DNA of 64,000 bases from Aeromonas sp. RU39B (GCF_900156095.1 NZ_FTMJ01000003.1:186001-250000), one strand, 5' to 3'. Counted from the first letter of the stretch, positions 39,756-49,914 are shown. Notes: generated from the sequence alone by a model not told the origin. Program-made: numbers and translations.

Positions 39756-41633
39756 ATGAATGTGTCAATCAAAAACAAGCTGGTGCTGGCCATCAGCCTT
39801 CTCATCATGATCATCACCGCGCTGCAGGTATGGTACAACACCTCACAACTGCGTGACGAAACCCGCCGTCTGGTGTGGAACTCGGTAGATATTGCCTCGT
39901 CCTCCAACGTGCAAGGCATCTCGCACTGGATGGATGCCCGGGTCAGCATGGTGACTCAGGTTAAAGAAGCCTTCACCCTGCAAGATGAGCCGGTCACCTA
40001 TCTCGCTCAGGCCGAGAAATCCGGCGGCTTCGATCTGGTCTACGCCGGCACCGAAGATGGCAAGATGGTCCGCAGCCATCACACCGATTTTCCGGCCGGC
40101 TATGATCCGCGTAAACGCCCCTGGTATCAGGCCGCCACCGCTGCTGGCAAACTGACTATCACCGCGCCCTATACCGATGCCTCCAGTGGCAAACTGGTGG
40201 TGACCATCGCCGAGCCGTTCCAACGCGGCAACACCAAGGGGGTGATTGCCGGTGATATCTCCATCGACGCACTGGTCGAGCATATTCTGGCGCTCAAGAT
40301 GGAGGGCACCTACGCCATTCTGGTCGATGGCAGCGGCAACATCATTGCCCACCCGGACAAGGCACTGGCCATGAAGCCGGCCACCGAGATCTCGCCAGAA
40401 CTGACCGCCAGCAATATCAAGACGCTGGCTCACGACAACACCATCTCCGAAATGGACATCGGTGGCAAACCGAGTGTGTTTGACCTTACCGAAGTGCCCA
40501 ATACCGGCTGGTATTACGGCATCGTGATTGATAAGGACGTGGCCTATCAGGCGGTCACCCGCACCATTACCTCGGCCATCTGGCAGGGTCTACTGACCAT
40601 ACTGATCGTGGCCGGCATCTCCTATATCGCCATCAAGAGCTCGCTGCTGCCACTTAAAACCCTCGGCTTTGCCATTGCCGACCTGTCGCGTGGTAACGGC
40701 GATCTGACCCGCCGCATCAAGATTGAGCGCAATGACGAAGTCGGCATCGTGGCGCGCCACGTCAATACCTTCATCGATCGCATTCATGAGATGGTGAAAG
40801 ACATCTCCCACTCCTCATCGCAACTTAATGGGCAAGCGGTCTCGTCGCACAAGATGGCGCAGCAGACCGATCAGGGCCTGTCCCGCCAGCAAAACGAGAT
40901 CTCCCAGATCGCCACCGCCGTGCACGAGATGTCGGCGACCGCGGTCGAGGTGGCCAACAATGCCGAGCAGACCGCCGATGCCGCCCGAGCCTCGGCCAGT
41001 AACTGCGAGCAGGGCAAGCAGGTCATCGCCCGCAACCAGCGCTCGATTACCGATCTCGCCTCCCAAGTGGAACATGCCTCCGGCACCATTCGTGAGCTGG
41101 AGAAAAACACCCAGGAGATCAACACCATCCTCTCCACCATTCAGGGCATCGCCGAGCAGACCAACCTGCTGGCGCTCAACGCCGCCATCGAAGCCGCCCG
41201 CGCCGGTGAGCAGGGGCGCGGTTTTGCCGTGGTGGCCGACGAAGTGCGGGTGCTCTCCCAGCGCACCCACAGCTCCACGGTCGAAATTCGCACCATGATC
41301 GAGACCTTGCAGCGCAATACCCAAAGTGCGGTCGGCACCATGCAAGAGAGCCAATTGTTGGCACAAAACAGCGTGGATGACGCCAGCAGCGCCACCCAGG
41401 CGCTGGAGCAGATTGCCGAGTCCATCGGGCAGATCTCCGACATGGCGACCCAGATCTCCAGCGCCGCTGAGGAGCAGCGCGCCGTCACCGACGAAGTGAG
41501 CCGCAACATCCAGGCGGTGAAAGATGTCACTGACGAGTTGGCGAACCATGCGGTGAGCTCTAACCGGTTGGCGGACGAGCTCAAAAATATCTCTTCCGAG
41601 CTCAATACCCAGGTCGGCATGTTCCGCATTTAA
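39756..41633 (+). CDS. dCache methyl-accepting chemotaxis protein (probable amino-acid receptor)
   Basis: A 625-residue chemoreceptor. It has TM1 (about 8-27), a periplasmic dCache_1 sensor (about 30-275), TM2 (about 280-300), HAMP and a signalling hairpin ([19 protein letters not shown]). In the sensor, Y116, R121, W123, Y124, Y139 and D167 reproduce the spacing of the known dCache amino-acid-binding motif. It therefore probably binds amino acids at the alpha-amino/carboxyl groups (inference). A sigma-28-like promoter lies 45 bp upstream; a terminator follows. Confidence 0.92.
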   Translation: MNVSIKNKLVLAISLLIMIITALQVWYNTSQLRDETRRLVWNSVDIASSSNVQGISHWMDARVSMVTQVKEAFTLQDEPVTYLAQAEKSGGFDLVYAGTEDGKMVRSHHTDFPAGYDPRKRPWYQAATAAGKLTITAPYTDASSGKLVVTIAEPFQRGNTKGVIAGDISIDALVEHILALKMEGTYAILVDGSGNIIAHPDKALAMKPATEISPELTASNIKTLAHDNTISEMDIGGKPSVFDLTEVPNTGWYYGIVIDKDVAYQAVTRTITSAIWQGLLTILIVAGISYIAIKSSLLPLKTLGFAIADLSRGNGDLTRRIKIERNDEVGIVARHVNTFIDRIHEMVKDISHSSSQLNGQAVSSHKMAQQTDQGLSRQQNEISQIATAVHEMSATAVEVANNAEQTADAARASASNCEQGKQVIARNQRSITDLASQVEHASGTIRELEKNTQEINTILSTIQGIAEQTNLLALNAAIEAARAGEQGRGFAVVADEVRVLSQRTHSSTVEIRTMIETLQRNTQSAVGTMQESQLLAQNSVDDASSATQALEQIAESIGQISDMATQISSAAEEQRAVTDEVSRNIQAVKDVTDELANHAVSSNRLADELKNISSELNTQVGMFRI

Positions 41634-41650
41634 TCATGCTTTATTCACAA

Positions 41651-41676
41651 GAAGGGGCCGCTGCGCCCCTTCTTTC
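41651..41676 (+). terminator. Terminator after the dCache receptor gene
   Basis: GAAGGGGC / GCGCCCCTTC-type stem with CGCT loop, followed by TTTC. Confidence 0.75.
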
Positions 41677-41993
41677 ATTCTTAAAATCCGCATAAAAACC
41701 CACAATTATGAATAGCGAGAGTGTTCACATTCTGCTGTTTTCACCGCGTAATTGACCAAAATTCAACTAACCCAATAAAAACCTTAAAAATTATATGGTG
41801 AGTACCTAAAAAGAGAGGTAATTCGCATTTTAATCGGACCTGCTTGCGTATAATTCAGGGCCTTAGTACAAGAAATATCACAAGTCATTGGTCAGTTTTT
41901 TTTCTGGATGGCAGCAGACTTCAGGGTTTGTCCCCACGGATATTGGGGCTGGGTGGAATAATTCACTACGCCAGAGGCTTAAAACGGTGCTCT
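41677..41993 (+). other. AT-rich region upstream of frdABCD
   Basis: About 320 bp with no convincing gene. It is AT-rich compared with its surroundings and contains a perfect TATAAT at 41849-41854 without a clear -35; this could be an upstream promoter. The open frame through here (start near 41844) lacks a ribosome site and resembles nothing. Confidence 0.5.
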
Positions 41994-42007
41994 TTGACTT
42001 GCATCAA
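41994..42007 (+). promoter_or_regulatory. Candidate FNR box upstream of frdA
   Basis: TTGAC-TTGC-ATCAA differs from the FNR consensus TTGAT-N4-ATCAA at one base, 62 bp upstream of the frdA GTG. It fits anaerobic activation of fumarate respiration, as known for E. coli frd. Confidence 0.6.
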
Positions 42008-42068
42008 ATTTGAATTTTATTCATAGAGCAAAATCGTGCCCAGCAACACTATCCCAAAGGAGGCAGAT

Positions 42069-43850
42069 GTGGATATTATCAAGACCGATGTTGCCATCAT
42101 CGGTGCCGGTGGTGGTGGCCTTCGCGCCGCCATTGCTGTGGCTGAATCCCACCCCGACCTGAGTATTGCCCTTATCTCCAAGGTCTACCCAATGCGCAGC
42201 CACACCGTGGCGGCCGAGGGGGGCTCCGCTGGTGTCGTCCGGGATGACGATACTCTCGACAACCACTTCAACGACACCGTTTCCGGTGGCGACTGGTTGT
42301 GCGAACAGGATGTCGTTCAATACTTCGTGGAAAATGCTACCCAGCAGATGGTTCAGCTGGAGCATTGGGGCTGCCCCTGGAGCCGGAAACCGGATGGCCG
42401 TGTCAACGTGCGTGCCTTCGGTGGGATGAAGATCCCCCGCACCTGGTTTGCCGCCGACAAGACCGGCTTCCACATGCTGCACACCCTGTTCCAAACCTCC
42501 ATCAAATACCCCAGCATCCAGCGTTTCGACGAACACTTCTGCCTCGATCTCATCGTGGAAGAGGGGCGCGTACAGGGCGTGGTGGTGTTTGATATCCAGA
42601 ACGGGATCACCCGCTTCATCCAGGCCAAGTCGGTGATTTTCGCCACCGGCGGCGCCGGCCGTGTCTATCGCTTCAACACCAACGGCGGCATCGTGACCGG
42701 TGACGGCATGGCGCTGGCCTATCGTCACGGCGTGCCCCTGCGTGACATGGAATTCGTTCAGTACCACCCGACCGGCCTGCCGGGAAGCGGTATCCTGATG
42801 ACCGAAGGTTGCCGCGGTGAAGGCGGTATCATGCTCAACAAGGATGGCTATCGCTATCTGCAAGAGTACGGCCTCGGCCCGGAAACTCCGGTCGGTCAGC
42901 CGAAGAACAAATACATGGAGCTGGGTCCGCGTGACCGCCTCTCCCAAGCATTCTGGCAAGAGCAGCAGAAGGGCCGTGTGTTCGAATCCCCGATGGGTGA
43001 TTACGTGCACCTCGACCTGCGTCACCTGGGTGAGAAGTACCTCAAAGAGCGTCTGCCGTTCATCTGCGAACTGGCCAAGGCCTACGTGGGCGTGGACCCG
43101 GTCAAGGAGCCGATCCCGGTTCGTCCGACCGTGCACTACACCATGGGCGGTATCGAAACCACGGGGCAATGCGCCACCCGTCTGCCGGGTCTGTACGCCA
43201 TCGGCGAGTGCGCCTCGGTCGGTCTGCACGGTGCCAACCGTCTCGGCTCCAACTCGCTGGCCGAGCTGGTCGTGTTCGGTAAGGTGGCCGGTGAGGCTGC
43301 AGCCAAGCATGCTCTGGAAACCCAGCACGGTAACACCGATGCGCTGGCTGCCAAGGCCAAGGCCTTGATTGATCAACATCTGGCTCTGATGGACAACGAC
43401 GGCACCGAAAACCCGGCCGATATCCGTAACGAGCTGGGCCGCACCATGGAAGCGGGCGTCGGTATCTACCGTACCGCCGAACTGATGCAGCAGACCATCG
43501 ACAAGATCTCCGAGCTCAAGACCCGCTACAAGAAGGTCAAGGTCAACGACAAGTCGTCGATCTTCAACACCGACCTGCTGTATGCCATCGAGCTGGGTTA
43601 TCTGCTCGACGTGGCCGAAGCGATGGCGCACTCGGCCATCAACCGCAAGGAATCCCGTGGTTCCCACCAGCGTCTGGACGGTTATCAGGACCGTGATGAC
43701 GTGAACTTCCTCAAACATACTCTGGCCTTCTACAACCCTGAAGGGGTGCCGAACCTTGAGTATTCCGATGTGAAGATCACCAAGTCGCAACCTGCCAAGC
43801 GTGTCTACGGTGCTGAAGCTGAACAACAGGAGGCCAAGAAACATGGCTGA
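42069..43850 (+). CDS. frdA: Fumarate reductase flavoprotein subunit
   Basis: Catalytic subunit of menaquinol:fumarate reductase on the cytoplasmic membrane face. It has 593 residues. The Rossmann motif [13 protein letters not shown], the covalent-FAD histidine H45 in [10 protein letters not shown] and the active-site regions [21 protein letters not shown], in part, and GGIET are present. The start is GTG at 42069 because a strong AAGGAGG sits seven bases upstream; an in-frame GTG at 42036 has none. The stop overlaps the frdB ATG. Confidence 0.96.
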   Translation: MDIIKTDVAIIGAGGGGLRAAIAVAESHPDLSIALISKVYPMRSHTVAAEGGSAGVVRDDDTLDNHFNDTVSGGDWLCEQDVVQYFVENATQQMVQLEHWGCPWSRKPDGRVNVRAFGGMKIPRTWFAADKTGFHMLHTLFQTSIKYPSIQRFDEHFCLDLIVEEGRVQGVVVFDIQNGITRFIQAKSVIFATGGAGRVYRFNTNGGIVTGDGMALAYRHGVPLRDMEFVQYHPTGLPGSGILMTEGCRGEGGIMLNKDGYRYLQEYGLGPETPVGQPKNKYMELGPRDRLSQAFWQEQQKGRVFESPMGDYVHLDLRHLGEKYLKERLPFICELAKAYVGVDPVKEPIPVRPTVHYTMGGIETTGQCATRLPGLYAIGECASVGLHGANRLGSNSLAELVVFGKVAGEAAAKHALETQHGNTDALAAKAKALIDQHLALMDNDGTENPADIRNELGRTMEAGVGIYRTAELMQQTIDKISELKTRYKKVKVNDKSSIFNTDLLYAIELGYLLDVAEAMAHSAINRKESRGSHQRLDGYQDRDDVNFLKHTLAFYNPEGVPNLEYSDVKITKSQPAKRVYGAEAEQQEAKKHG

Positions 43851-44577
43851 GATGATGGAAATTGAGATCCTGCGCTATCGTCCCGAGCAGGATAACGAAC
43901 CCTGGTTCCAGACTTTCCAGGTTCCGTTTGCCAAAGAGATTTCTCTGCTGGAAGCGCTGAACTACATCAAGGACCACCTGGACTCCACCTTGAGTTTCCG
44001 TTGGTCCTGCCGGATGGCCATCTGTGGCTCCTGCGGCATGATGGTCAACGGTGTGCCCAAGCTGGGTTGCAAAACCTTCCTGCGGGATTATGCGCCGGGC
44101 AAGATGCGCATTGAGCCGCTCAACAACTTCCCGATCGAGCGCGATCTGGTGGTGGACATGTCCGACTTCATCGAGAAGCTCGAGAGCATCAAGCCCTATA
44201 TCGTGCCGAAGGAAGAGAAGAGCCTGTGCGATGGTGAGTACATCCAGACTCCGGCCCAGCTCGAGAAGTACCGCCAGTTCTCCATGTGCATCAACTGTGG
44301 TCTGTGCTACGCCGCCTGCCCGCAATATGGCCTGAACAAGAAGTTCACCGGTCCAGCTGCCCTGGCGCTGCTCTACCGCTACAACGCCGACAGCCGTGAT
44401 GGCGCGGCCGCCGAGCGGATGAAGATCGTCAACGCCGAATCCGGCGTGTGGAGCTGCACCTTCGTTGGCTACTGCTCTGATGTGTGCCCGAAGGGGGTCG
44501 ATCCTGCCGCCGCTATCCAGCTTGGCAAGGTCGAAAGCGCCAAGGACTACATGATCGCCATGTTCAAGCCGGAGTGA
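43843..44577 (+). CDS. frdB: Fumarate reductase iron-sulfur subunit
   Basis: A 244-residue subunit passing electrons from menaquinol to FrdA. The [2Fe-2S] motif is [10 protein letters not shown]...C, and the [4Fe-4S]/[3Fe-4S] motifs are [12 protein letters not shown] and [17 protein letters not shown]. The start ATG at 43843 lies inside the last codons of frdA, so translation is coupled. Confidence 0.97.
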   Translation: MAEMMEIEILRYRPEQDNEPWFQTFQVPFAKEISLLEALNYIKDHLDSTLSFRWSCRMAICGSCGMMVNGVPKLGCKTFLRDYAPGKMRIEPLNNFPIERDLVVDMSDFIEKLESIKPYIVPKEEKSLCDGEYIQTPAQLEKYRQFSMCINCGLCYAACPQYGLNKKFTGPAALALLYRYNADSRDGAAAERMKIVNAESGVWSCTFVGYCSDVCPKGVDPAAAIQLGKVESAKDYMIAMFKPE

Positions 44578-44581
44578 CACC

Positions 44582-44980
44582 ATGAACAACACCAACAGTA
44601 AACGTAAGCCTTACGTCCGCGAGATGAAGAAGGACTGGTGGTTGAAGAATGCGTTCTACACCGGTTACATGATCCGCGAAGGTACCAGTCTGTTTGTCTC
44701 CATCTACGCCGTGGTGCTGATGTGGGGTCTGATGCGTCTGGTTCAGGGTGCCGATGCCTTCAACGGTTGGCTCGAATCCCTGCAAAGTCCGCTGGCCATC
44801 CTGTTCCATGTGATTGCGCTGGCTGCCTGCCTGTTCCACGCCAAAACCTGGTTTGCCCTGGCCCCGAAAGCCATGCGCATCTTCAAAGGTGATCAGCTGA
44901 TCCCCGAGAAGCCCATCGTTCTGGTCCAGTATGTGGCACTGGCTGTGGTATCCGTGCTTGTTCTGATCATCGTGGCATGA
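44582..44980 (+). CDS. frdC: Fumarate reductase membrane anchor subunit C
   Basis: A 132-residue membrane anchor with three hydrophobic helices, starting a few bases after frdB. KPYVREMKKDWWLKNAFYTGYM, in part, is the conserved N-terminus, including residues near the quinol site, and HAKTWFALAPKAM matches FrdC. It holds the FrdAB head on the membrane. Confidence 0.95.
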   Translation: MNNTNSKRKPYVREMKKDWWLKNAFYTGYMIREGTSLFVSIYAVVLMWGLMRLVQGADAFNGWLESLQSPLAILFHVIALAACLFHAKTWFALAPKAMRIFKGDQLIPEKPIVLVQYVALAVVSVLVLIIVA

Positions 44981-44991
44981 GGAGAGAGACC

Positions 44992-45345
44992 ATGAGACGT
45001 TCCGATGAACCTATCTACTGGGGTCTGTTTGGTGGTGGCGGCATGGTGGTCGCTATGTTGCTGCCGATCATCGTCCTCATCACCGGTATCCTGGTGCCGC
45101 TTGGCATCATGGATGTAGAAACCATGAGCTATGACCGTGTGCTGGAGTTCGCCAGCTCCTGGTGGGGCGCCATCATCATTCTGGTGATCATCGCCCTGCC
45201 GATCTGGCACGGCATGCACCGTATCTACCACGGTCTGCACGATCTGGGCATTCACACCACCAAGCTGCACCACTACGTATTCTATGGCTTTGCCTTCCTG
45301 GTATCGGCCATCACCGTCGGTCTGCTGATGGTACTGGTGCTGTAA
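44992..45345 (+). CDS. frdD: Fumarate reductase membrane anchor subunit D
   Basis: A 117-residue, three-helix anchor and last gene of the operon. RSDEPIYWGLFGGGGM and WHGMHRIYHGLHDLGIH are characteristic. The start ATG at 44992 follows AGGAGAG; an upstream in-frame start inside the frdC stop is unlikely. A strong terminator follows. Confidence 0.95.
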   Translation: MRRSDEPIYWGLFGGGGMVVAMLLPIIVLITGILVPLGIMDVETMSYDRVLEFASSWWGAIIILVIIALPIWHGMHRIYHGLHDLGIHTTKLHHYVFYGFAFLVSAITVGLLMVLVL

Positions 45346-45360
45346 CACGCCCATCCTGAC

Positions 45361-45388
45361 AAAGCCGGGCTTCATGCCCGGCTTTTCA
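45361..45388 (+). terminator. Terminator after frdD
   Basis: AAAGCCGGGC / GCCCGGCTTTT around TTCAT; ends the frd operon. Confidence 0.85.
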
Positions 45389-45503
45389 TTATTGTGATGT
45401 TTGTCACATCGGACAATATCTGACCAGCCCCCGCCCTGCTGCCATTCCACTTCTGCCCAGAGTGTCTAGAATCGCTCACCTCACACTCAAGAGGAGAGCT
45501 CAA

Positions 45504-45761
45504 ATGGGTATTCTTGCCTGGATTTTTTTCGGATTGATCGCCGGTATTCTGGCCAAATGGATCATGCCCGGCCGTGATGGCGGTGGCTTTATCATGACCG
45601 TGGTACTCGGTATCGCCGGCTCTGTCGTGGGCGGCTTCATCAGCACCAAACTCGGTATCGGCTCTGTCAGCGGCTTCAACCTGCCGAGCATGGGCATCTC
45701 CATCGTCGGCGCCCTGGTTCTGCTGTTTGTCTACCGTCAGTTTGCCGGCGGCAAGTCCTGA
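45504..45761 (+). CDS. GlsB/YeaQ/YmgE-family small membrane protein
   Basis: An 85-residue protein with three hydrophobic, Gly-rich segments, starting MGILAWIFFGLIAGILAKW with AGAGGAGAG ahead. The GRDGGGFIMTVVLGIAGSVVGG segment, in part, is typical of this transglycosylase-associated family. Members are stress-induced inner-membrane proteins of unknown activity. It is a single gene between frd and a solute-binding protein. Confidence 0.88.
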   Translation: MGILAWIFFGLIAGILAKWIMPGRDGGGFIMTVVLGIAGSVVGGFISTKLGIGSVSGFNLPSMGISIVGALVLLFVYRQFAGGKS

Positions 45762-45875
45762 TTACACTGGCTGGGCAGGTCTCTCACTCCTGCCCGGCCA
45801 CTGTGGCAAGCTTTCTGCAAACAGAGTAGATTTGTTGGCAAGGAGTTAACCCCTCCTGCAACGAATGGATTCCCG

Positions 45876-46631
45876 ATGCGTCTCTGGCTCGCACTACTTC
45901 CCCTTCTGTGCCCACTCTTGCTCATGGCCAAGCCATTCGAGCTCACCACCGCTGTGCAACGCGACTCAGCCCCCAAATATCTGGTTCAAGATGAGCAGTT
46001 ACCCGCACGCGGATTGTGCGTCGACATTCTGCATGCCATCGAACAACTCGACCCAGAACTGCATATGGTCATCTCGGCCAAACCTCTGCCCTTGACCCGG
46101 CTCGAACGCAGCGTCCAGACCGGGGAGCTGAGCCTGCTCTGCGGTGTCGGGGATACCTTAAGTCGCCGCCAGCAGTTTCACTTTATTGAGCCACCACTGT
46201 TCTCTGTGCGTTATCAGATGGCAGTACGCAGGGATGATCCCGTTAGTGTCGCCCATTGGCAGGAAGTGCGGGCACTGGGTAAAGAGGGGATTATTTTAGT
46301 TAATCGCGGCAGTGGCCCGGTTGAGCGGCTGCGCTCGCTCGGTGGACTAGAAGTCGATGATGGCGGCCAGACCACCGCAAGCAACCTCGGCAAGTTGCTC
46401 TCAGGACGCGGTCGTTTTTTTTACTACCGCTCACCCGGTCTGCACGATGAGCTGGAACGCCTGAAACTGACCGAGCGTGTTCGCATTTTACCTGCGGTTT
46501 TTGAACACCACTTCTTCTACCTGCTTGCAACGCGCGGCATCCCGCCCATCGTGCTAACCCGGCTACGACTGGCAGTGCAACAACTGGCCAGCGATGGCAC
46601 CCTCGACTCGCTGTCGGCGCGCTATAACTAA
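45876..46631 (+). CDS. Periplasmic solute-binding protein-like (SBP family 3)
   Basis: A 251-residue protein with a signal peptide (MRLWLALLPLLCPLLLMA) and the fold of extracellular solute-binding family 3 (VDILHAIEQL, LPLTRLERSVQTGELSLLCGVG in part). There is no ABC permease or ATPase nearby, so it may be an orphan sensor or binding protein, as is common in Vibrio and Aeromonas. Two cysteines could form a disulfide. Its stop overlaps the stop of the convergent LysR gene. Confidence 0.75.
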   Translation: MRLWLALLPLLCPLLLMAKPFELTTAVQRDSAPKYLVQDEQLPARGLCVDILHAIEQLDPELHMVISAKPLPLTRLERSVQTGELSLLCGVGDTLSRRQQFHFIEPPLFSVRYQMAVRRDDPVSVAHWQEVRALGKEGIILVNRGSGPVERLRSLGGLEVDDGGQTTASNLGKLLSGRGRFFYYRSPGLHDELERLKLTERVRILPAVFEHHFFYLLATRGIPPIVLTRLRLAVQQLASDGTLDSLSARYN

Positions 46632-47530
46632 CTGTTACGAGCGTTATCCGCCCCAAACCTGGCGAGGGCAAAATCGATAAAGCTGCGCAGCTTGGGAGAC
46701 ATGCAACGATCCGGAGCATAAAACAGATGAAATGGGCGTTCATGAGCCCGAAACTCGGGCAACAACTCCACCAGCCGCCCGGCATCGAGATCGTCACGAA
46801 CCAGCTCGGCTGGTTGCAATAACACCCCCAGCCCAGCCCGCGCAGCCATCAGTAAGGCTTCACCACTATCAACCATCAATTTGCCGGAAACCGGTACTGT
46901 GATATCCCCATCCGCCCCGCTAAAAGTCCATCTTGTGCGCAGCTCTGTGTAGGAAAAACCGAGGCACTCATGGTTCGTGAGCTCATTGGGGTGACTAAGC
47001 AGTGCGTGGCTAGCCAGATAGGAGGGGGCGGCACACAAGATCAGACGATACGGGGCCAAGGTACGAGCTATCAATCCGCTGTCAGCTAACTCTCCGACCC
47101 GAAAAGCCACATCGAAACCATCATCGATCAGATCGACAAAACCATTGGAGAGTGACATATCCACCGACACTTCCGGGTATTGCTGCATGTAGTCAGGTAG
47201 ATGCTTGGTCAGCGCATGAATGCCAAACGAGACGGGAGCACTGATGCGCAATCTCCCCCGTGGCGTCCCTTCGCTAATGGATACCATGCCCTCGGCAGCC
47301 TCCACTTCCGCCAGAATGATCTTTACCCGCTCATAAAAAATCATTCCGGCTTCGGTCAGGTGTTGCCGGCGAGTGGTGCGATTGAGCAGCCGAATCCCGA
47401 GGTGTTTCTCGAGGGACTGTATGTGCTTACCCACCATCTGCGAGGAGATCCGTAAAGCCTCCCCGGCGGCAGAAAACGACCCCTGCTCTACCGCTTTGGC
47501 AAACACCTCCATACTTTGTAATCGGCCCAT
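46628..47530 (-). CDS. LysR-family transcriptional regulator
   Basis: A 300-residue regulator with N-terminal HTH (MGRLQSMEVFAKAVEQGSFSAA in part; EALRISSQMVGKHI) and effector domain. Divergent, 102 bp from the oxidoreductase-hydrolase cluster at 47633, it is the likely controller of that cluster. A T-N11-A type dyad lies at 47544-47558 between them. Confidence 0.9.
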   Translation of the reverse strand: MGRLQSMEVFAKAVEQGSFSAAGEALRISSQMVGKHIQSLEKHLGIRLLNRTTRRQHLTEAGMIFYERVKIILAEVEAAEGMVSISEGTPRGRLRISAPVSFGIHALTKHLPDYMQQYPEVSVDMSLSNGFVDLIDDGFDVAFRVGELADSGLIARTLAPYRLILCAAPSYLASHALLSHPNELTNHECLGFSYTELRTRWTFSGADGDITVPVSGKLMVDSGEALLMAARAGLGVLLQPAELVRDDLDAGRLVELLPEFRAHERPFHLFYAPDRCMSPKLRSFIDFALARFGADNARNS

Positions 47531-47543
47531 TAGAAACCCTAAG

Positions 47544-47558
47544 TTTCAAGTGATGAAA
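47544..47558. promoter_or_regulatory. Candidate LysR box
   Basis: TTTCA-AGTGA-TGAAA, a perfect 5-bp dyad containing the T-N11-A pattern, 14 bp upstream of the LysR start in the divergent region. Confidence 0.5.
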
Positions 47559-47632
47559 TTAGCACACTATTTATCACATATGGCTTCACGTTTTACAGTG
47601 CATGCATCACACCATCACATCGGAAATGCATC

Positions 47633-48259
47633 ATGAAAGTAGCAATAATCGGAACAGGTAACATGGGTTCAGGGTTGGCTTCTGCACTGGCTGGTGCCGG
47701 CCATGAGGTCATGATCGGTGCTCGTGATCTAGTCAAAGCCGCAACACTGGCGGACCAGATCGGGCATGGTGCCGTCGGTGGAGGAATCGGCGCTGCCGCC
47801 ACGCTTGCCGATGTCATCGTGCTGGCATTGCCTTTTCCTGCCGCCGAAGAGGCGCTCAAACAGGCTGGCGATCTCTCTGGCAAGGTATTGATCGATATCT
47901 CCAACCCAATTAGTGCGGACTACAAAGAGCTGATAATAGGTCACACCACCTCGGCCGCCGAAGAGATTCAGAAAATGGCCCCGCGCGCTCGGGTCGTCAA
48001 AGCGTTTAATACCATTTTTGCCCAGCTACTCGCGCCGCAAGCTCGCCTGGGAAAAACCGTGCAGACCTTTATTGCCGGAGATGATGAGACCGCGAAGGCC
48101 ACAGTTACCGGTTTGGCGCAAGCGATTGGATTTGAGGTACTGGATGCCGGTCCACTCTCCAATAGTCGCTTTCTTGAGCCGATTGGCGAGATGAATATTC
48201 ACTTCGGTTATTTTCTCGGCAAGGGCCCGGTTGTCGCTCCGGCCTGGGTACAACTTTAA
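47633..48259 (+). CDS. NADP-binding oxidoreductase (F420-reductase-like fold)
   Basis: A 208-residue single Rossmann-domain protein. IIGTGNMGSGLASALAGAGHEV is the dinucleotide-binding loop (shown in part by IIGTGNMGSG), followed by DISNPI and VKAFNT. It belongs to the NADPH-dependent F420 reductase/Yqe-type group, but enterics lack F420, so another acceptor is likely. It is the first gene of a cluster with a hydrolase, a tautomerase and a monooxygenase. Confidence 0.8.
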   Translation: MKVAIIGTGNMGSGLASALAGAGHEVMIGARDLVKAATLADQIGHGAVGGGIGAAATLADVIVLALPFPAAEEALKQAGDLSGKVLIDISNPISADYKELIIGHTTSAAEEIQKMAPRARVVKAFNTIFAQLLAPQARLGKTVQTFIAGDDETAKATVTGLAQAIGFEVLDAGPLSNSRFLEPIGEMNIHFGYFLGKGPVVAPAWVQL

Positions 48260-48312
48260 TTAGTCACTGGTGATGGCTCGCATGGCCGAGCCATTTATCA
48301 TCAAGGTAAATC

Positions 48313-49311
48313 ATGAAGCCCTTATTTGGTGCTGTACTCACAGTACTCACATTGTCACTCAGCTCTACATTGGCAATCGCGACGCCAGCCCTAGAGGTTT
48401 TAGGAAAAGATTTTACTTTTCCTCACCAATTAAATGGGTTACCCAATAAATTATCCGATCTTAAAAAACTGCAAATCAATCAATTCAAGACCAGTGATGG
48501 CGTGACACTCCGCTATTGGGAGTTAGGTTCAGGCACACCCCTTATTTTCATTCCTGGCTGGTCTGCCAATGGCGCAGAGTACATCAATGTGATGTCTATT
48601 CTGGCCGAGCACTATCGCGTGATTGTGCTGGATCAGCGTAATCAGGGACTATCCGACAAAACCGCATACGGTAACCGAATAGCCCGTTATGCGATGGATC
48701 TGAAAGAATTAAATGACCACCTCGGCGTAACATCCGCTTATTATTGTGGCTGGTCAATGGGAGCATCGGTATTGTGGAGCTACATTGATCTCTTTGGCAG
48801 CAAGACAATCCGAAAAGCGGTTTTTGTGGATGAGCCAGTTGCAATTGTTGCCCGTGCTAATTGGAGCGAGCTTGAGCGTCGCAATGCAGGTGCATTGGTC
48901 CCGTCTGCTGATGCCTTGATTCATGGGCTACAGCAGCCTCTCCCCAAAGAGCTGGATCCGCAAACAACCAATTTTATTATTCGCTCCAGATTGCGCGACT
49001 CACCTTATTTCGATAACTCGGAACAGTTTGCCGATTCTGTTATCAAGAATGATCCCGCTGCTATGCTGCAAGTGATGTATGACCATGCATCCAACGACTG
49101 GAGTGATGTTATCCGCCACAAAATAGATATCCCAGTTGCCATCTTTACTGGTGAATACAGTGCTAATGTAGCCAGTCAACGCTGGATGCACTCAGTCATC
49201 CCAGACTCGCGACTGTTTATCTATAGCAAAAAACAGCAGGGCGACCATTTCCTCATGTTTAAGAATCCATTCAAATTTACCGATGACTTACGTGGATTTC
49301 TTGAAAAATAA
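48313..49311 (+). CDS. Exported alpha/beta hydrolase
   Basis: A 332-residue alpha/beta-hydrolase with a signal peptide (cleavage near AIATPA). The oxyanion region FIPGWSANG, the nucleophile elbow GWSMG and a late His (QGDHFLMF) give the catalytic set. The DNA is noticeably AT-richer than the flanking genes, suggesting horizontal acquisition. The substrate is unknown; an ester or lactone is plausible. Confidence 0.82.
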   Translation: MKPLFGAVLTVLTLSLSSTLAIATPALEVLGKDFTFPHQLNGLPNKLSDLKKLQINQFKTSDGVTLRYWELGSGTPLIFIPGWSANGAEYINVMSILAEHYRVIVLDQRNQGLSDKTAYGNRIARYAMDLKELNDHLGVTSAYYCGWSMGASVLWSYIDLFGSKTIRKAVFVDEPVAIVARANWSELERRNAGALVPSADALIHGLQQPLPKELDPQTTNFIIRSRLRDSPYFDNSEQFADSVIKNDPAAMLQVMYDHASNDWSDVIRHKIDIPVAIFTGEYSANVASQRWMHSVIPDSRLFIYSKKQQGDHFLMFKNPFKFTDDLRGFLEK

Positions 49312-49371
49312 CCGTCTAAATGCAGACAAGATTCACCCATATATTGATTAACCACCCCACAGGAGAGAACA

Positions 49372-49554
49372 ATGCCAGTAGTTAGAGTAACATGGTTCGA
49401 AGGCAAAGAGACGCAGACTAAACAAGCGGTCGCTGCCGATATCACGGAAAGTATTGTCCGTCACACAGCCACTGATCCAAAATATATTTATGTTATCTTT
49501 GAAGATGTATCACCGTCTGACTGGGCTGGAGAAGGGAAACTATTTGGTGATTAA
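49372..49554 (+). CDS. 4-oxalocrotonate tautomerase-family protein
   Basis: A 60-residue protein with the tautomerase length and N-terminal catalytic proline (Pro2 after Met removal: MPVVRVTWFEGKE). VIFEDVSPSDWAGEG is the typical C-terminus. Likely a hexameric keto-enol tautomerase acting with the neighbouring oxidoreductase and monooxygenase. The AGGAGAG ribosome site is strong. Confidence 0.88.
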   Translation: MPVVRVTWFEGKETQTKQAVAADITESIVRHTATDPKYIYVIFEDVSPSDWAGEGKLFGD

Positions 49555-49626
49555 CCCATAGACCTATATATCCCCACCACTAATAAAACTCCGTCGGTAT
49601 TATGCTGACGGAGCCTAGGAAGCATT

Positions 49627-49914
49627 ATGCCCATTACAATATTGGCTACCGTCAGAGCTAAACCACAATTTTTCACAAATGTAGAGGCAGCTCTCATGGC
49701 GATGGTCCCAACCTCACGCGCCGAAGCGGGTTGTAGCACTTATCTGCTGTTTCGCTCTGAACAACAGACTGGTGTATTTCATCTGATAGAAACCTATGCA
49801 GACAACGTGGCATTGAATGCCCATCATCAGTCACCCCATTTCACCGAACTGGTCAACAGACTCGCTGATAAATTGATCGGTGACATCCAGATAGAGCAAG
49901 TGACCGAGCTGTAA
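49627..49914 (+). CDS. Antibiotic-biosynthesis-monooxygenase (ABM) domain protein
   Basis: A 95-residue ferredoxin-like ABM/quinol monooxygenase protein (YgiN-like): ILATVRAKPQFFTNVEAAL, in part, SRAEAGCSTYLLFRS and HHQSPHF. These act on quinones or aromatic carbonyls without cofactor. It is the last gene of the cluster. Confidence 0.85.
   Translation: MPITILATVRAKPQFFTNVEAALMAMVPTSRAEAGCSTYLLFRSEQQTGVFHLIETYADNVALNAHHQSPHFTELVNRLADKLIGDIQIEQVTEL

Noticed and set aside
41844..42026. 60-codon frame upstream of frdA
   Set aside because: No ribosome binding site, no resemblance, and it overlaps the likely FNR-controlled promoter.
42021..43844. 607-codon open frame antisense to frdA
   Set aside because: frdA is certain on the sense strand; the antisense translation is compositionally biased with no motif.
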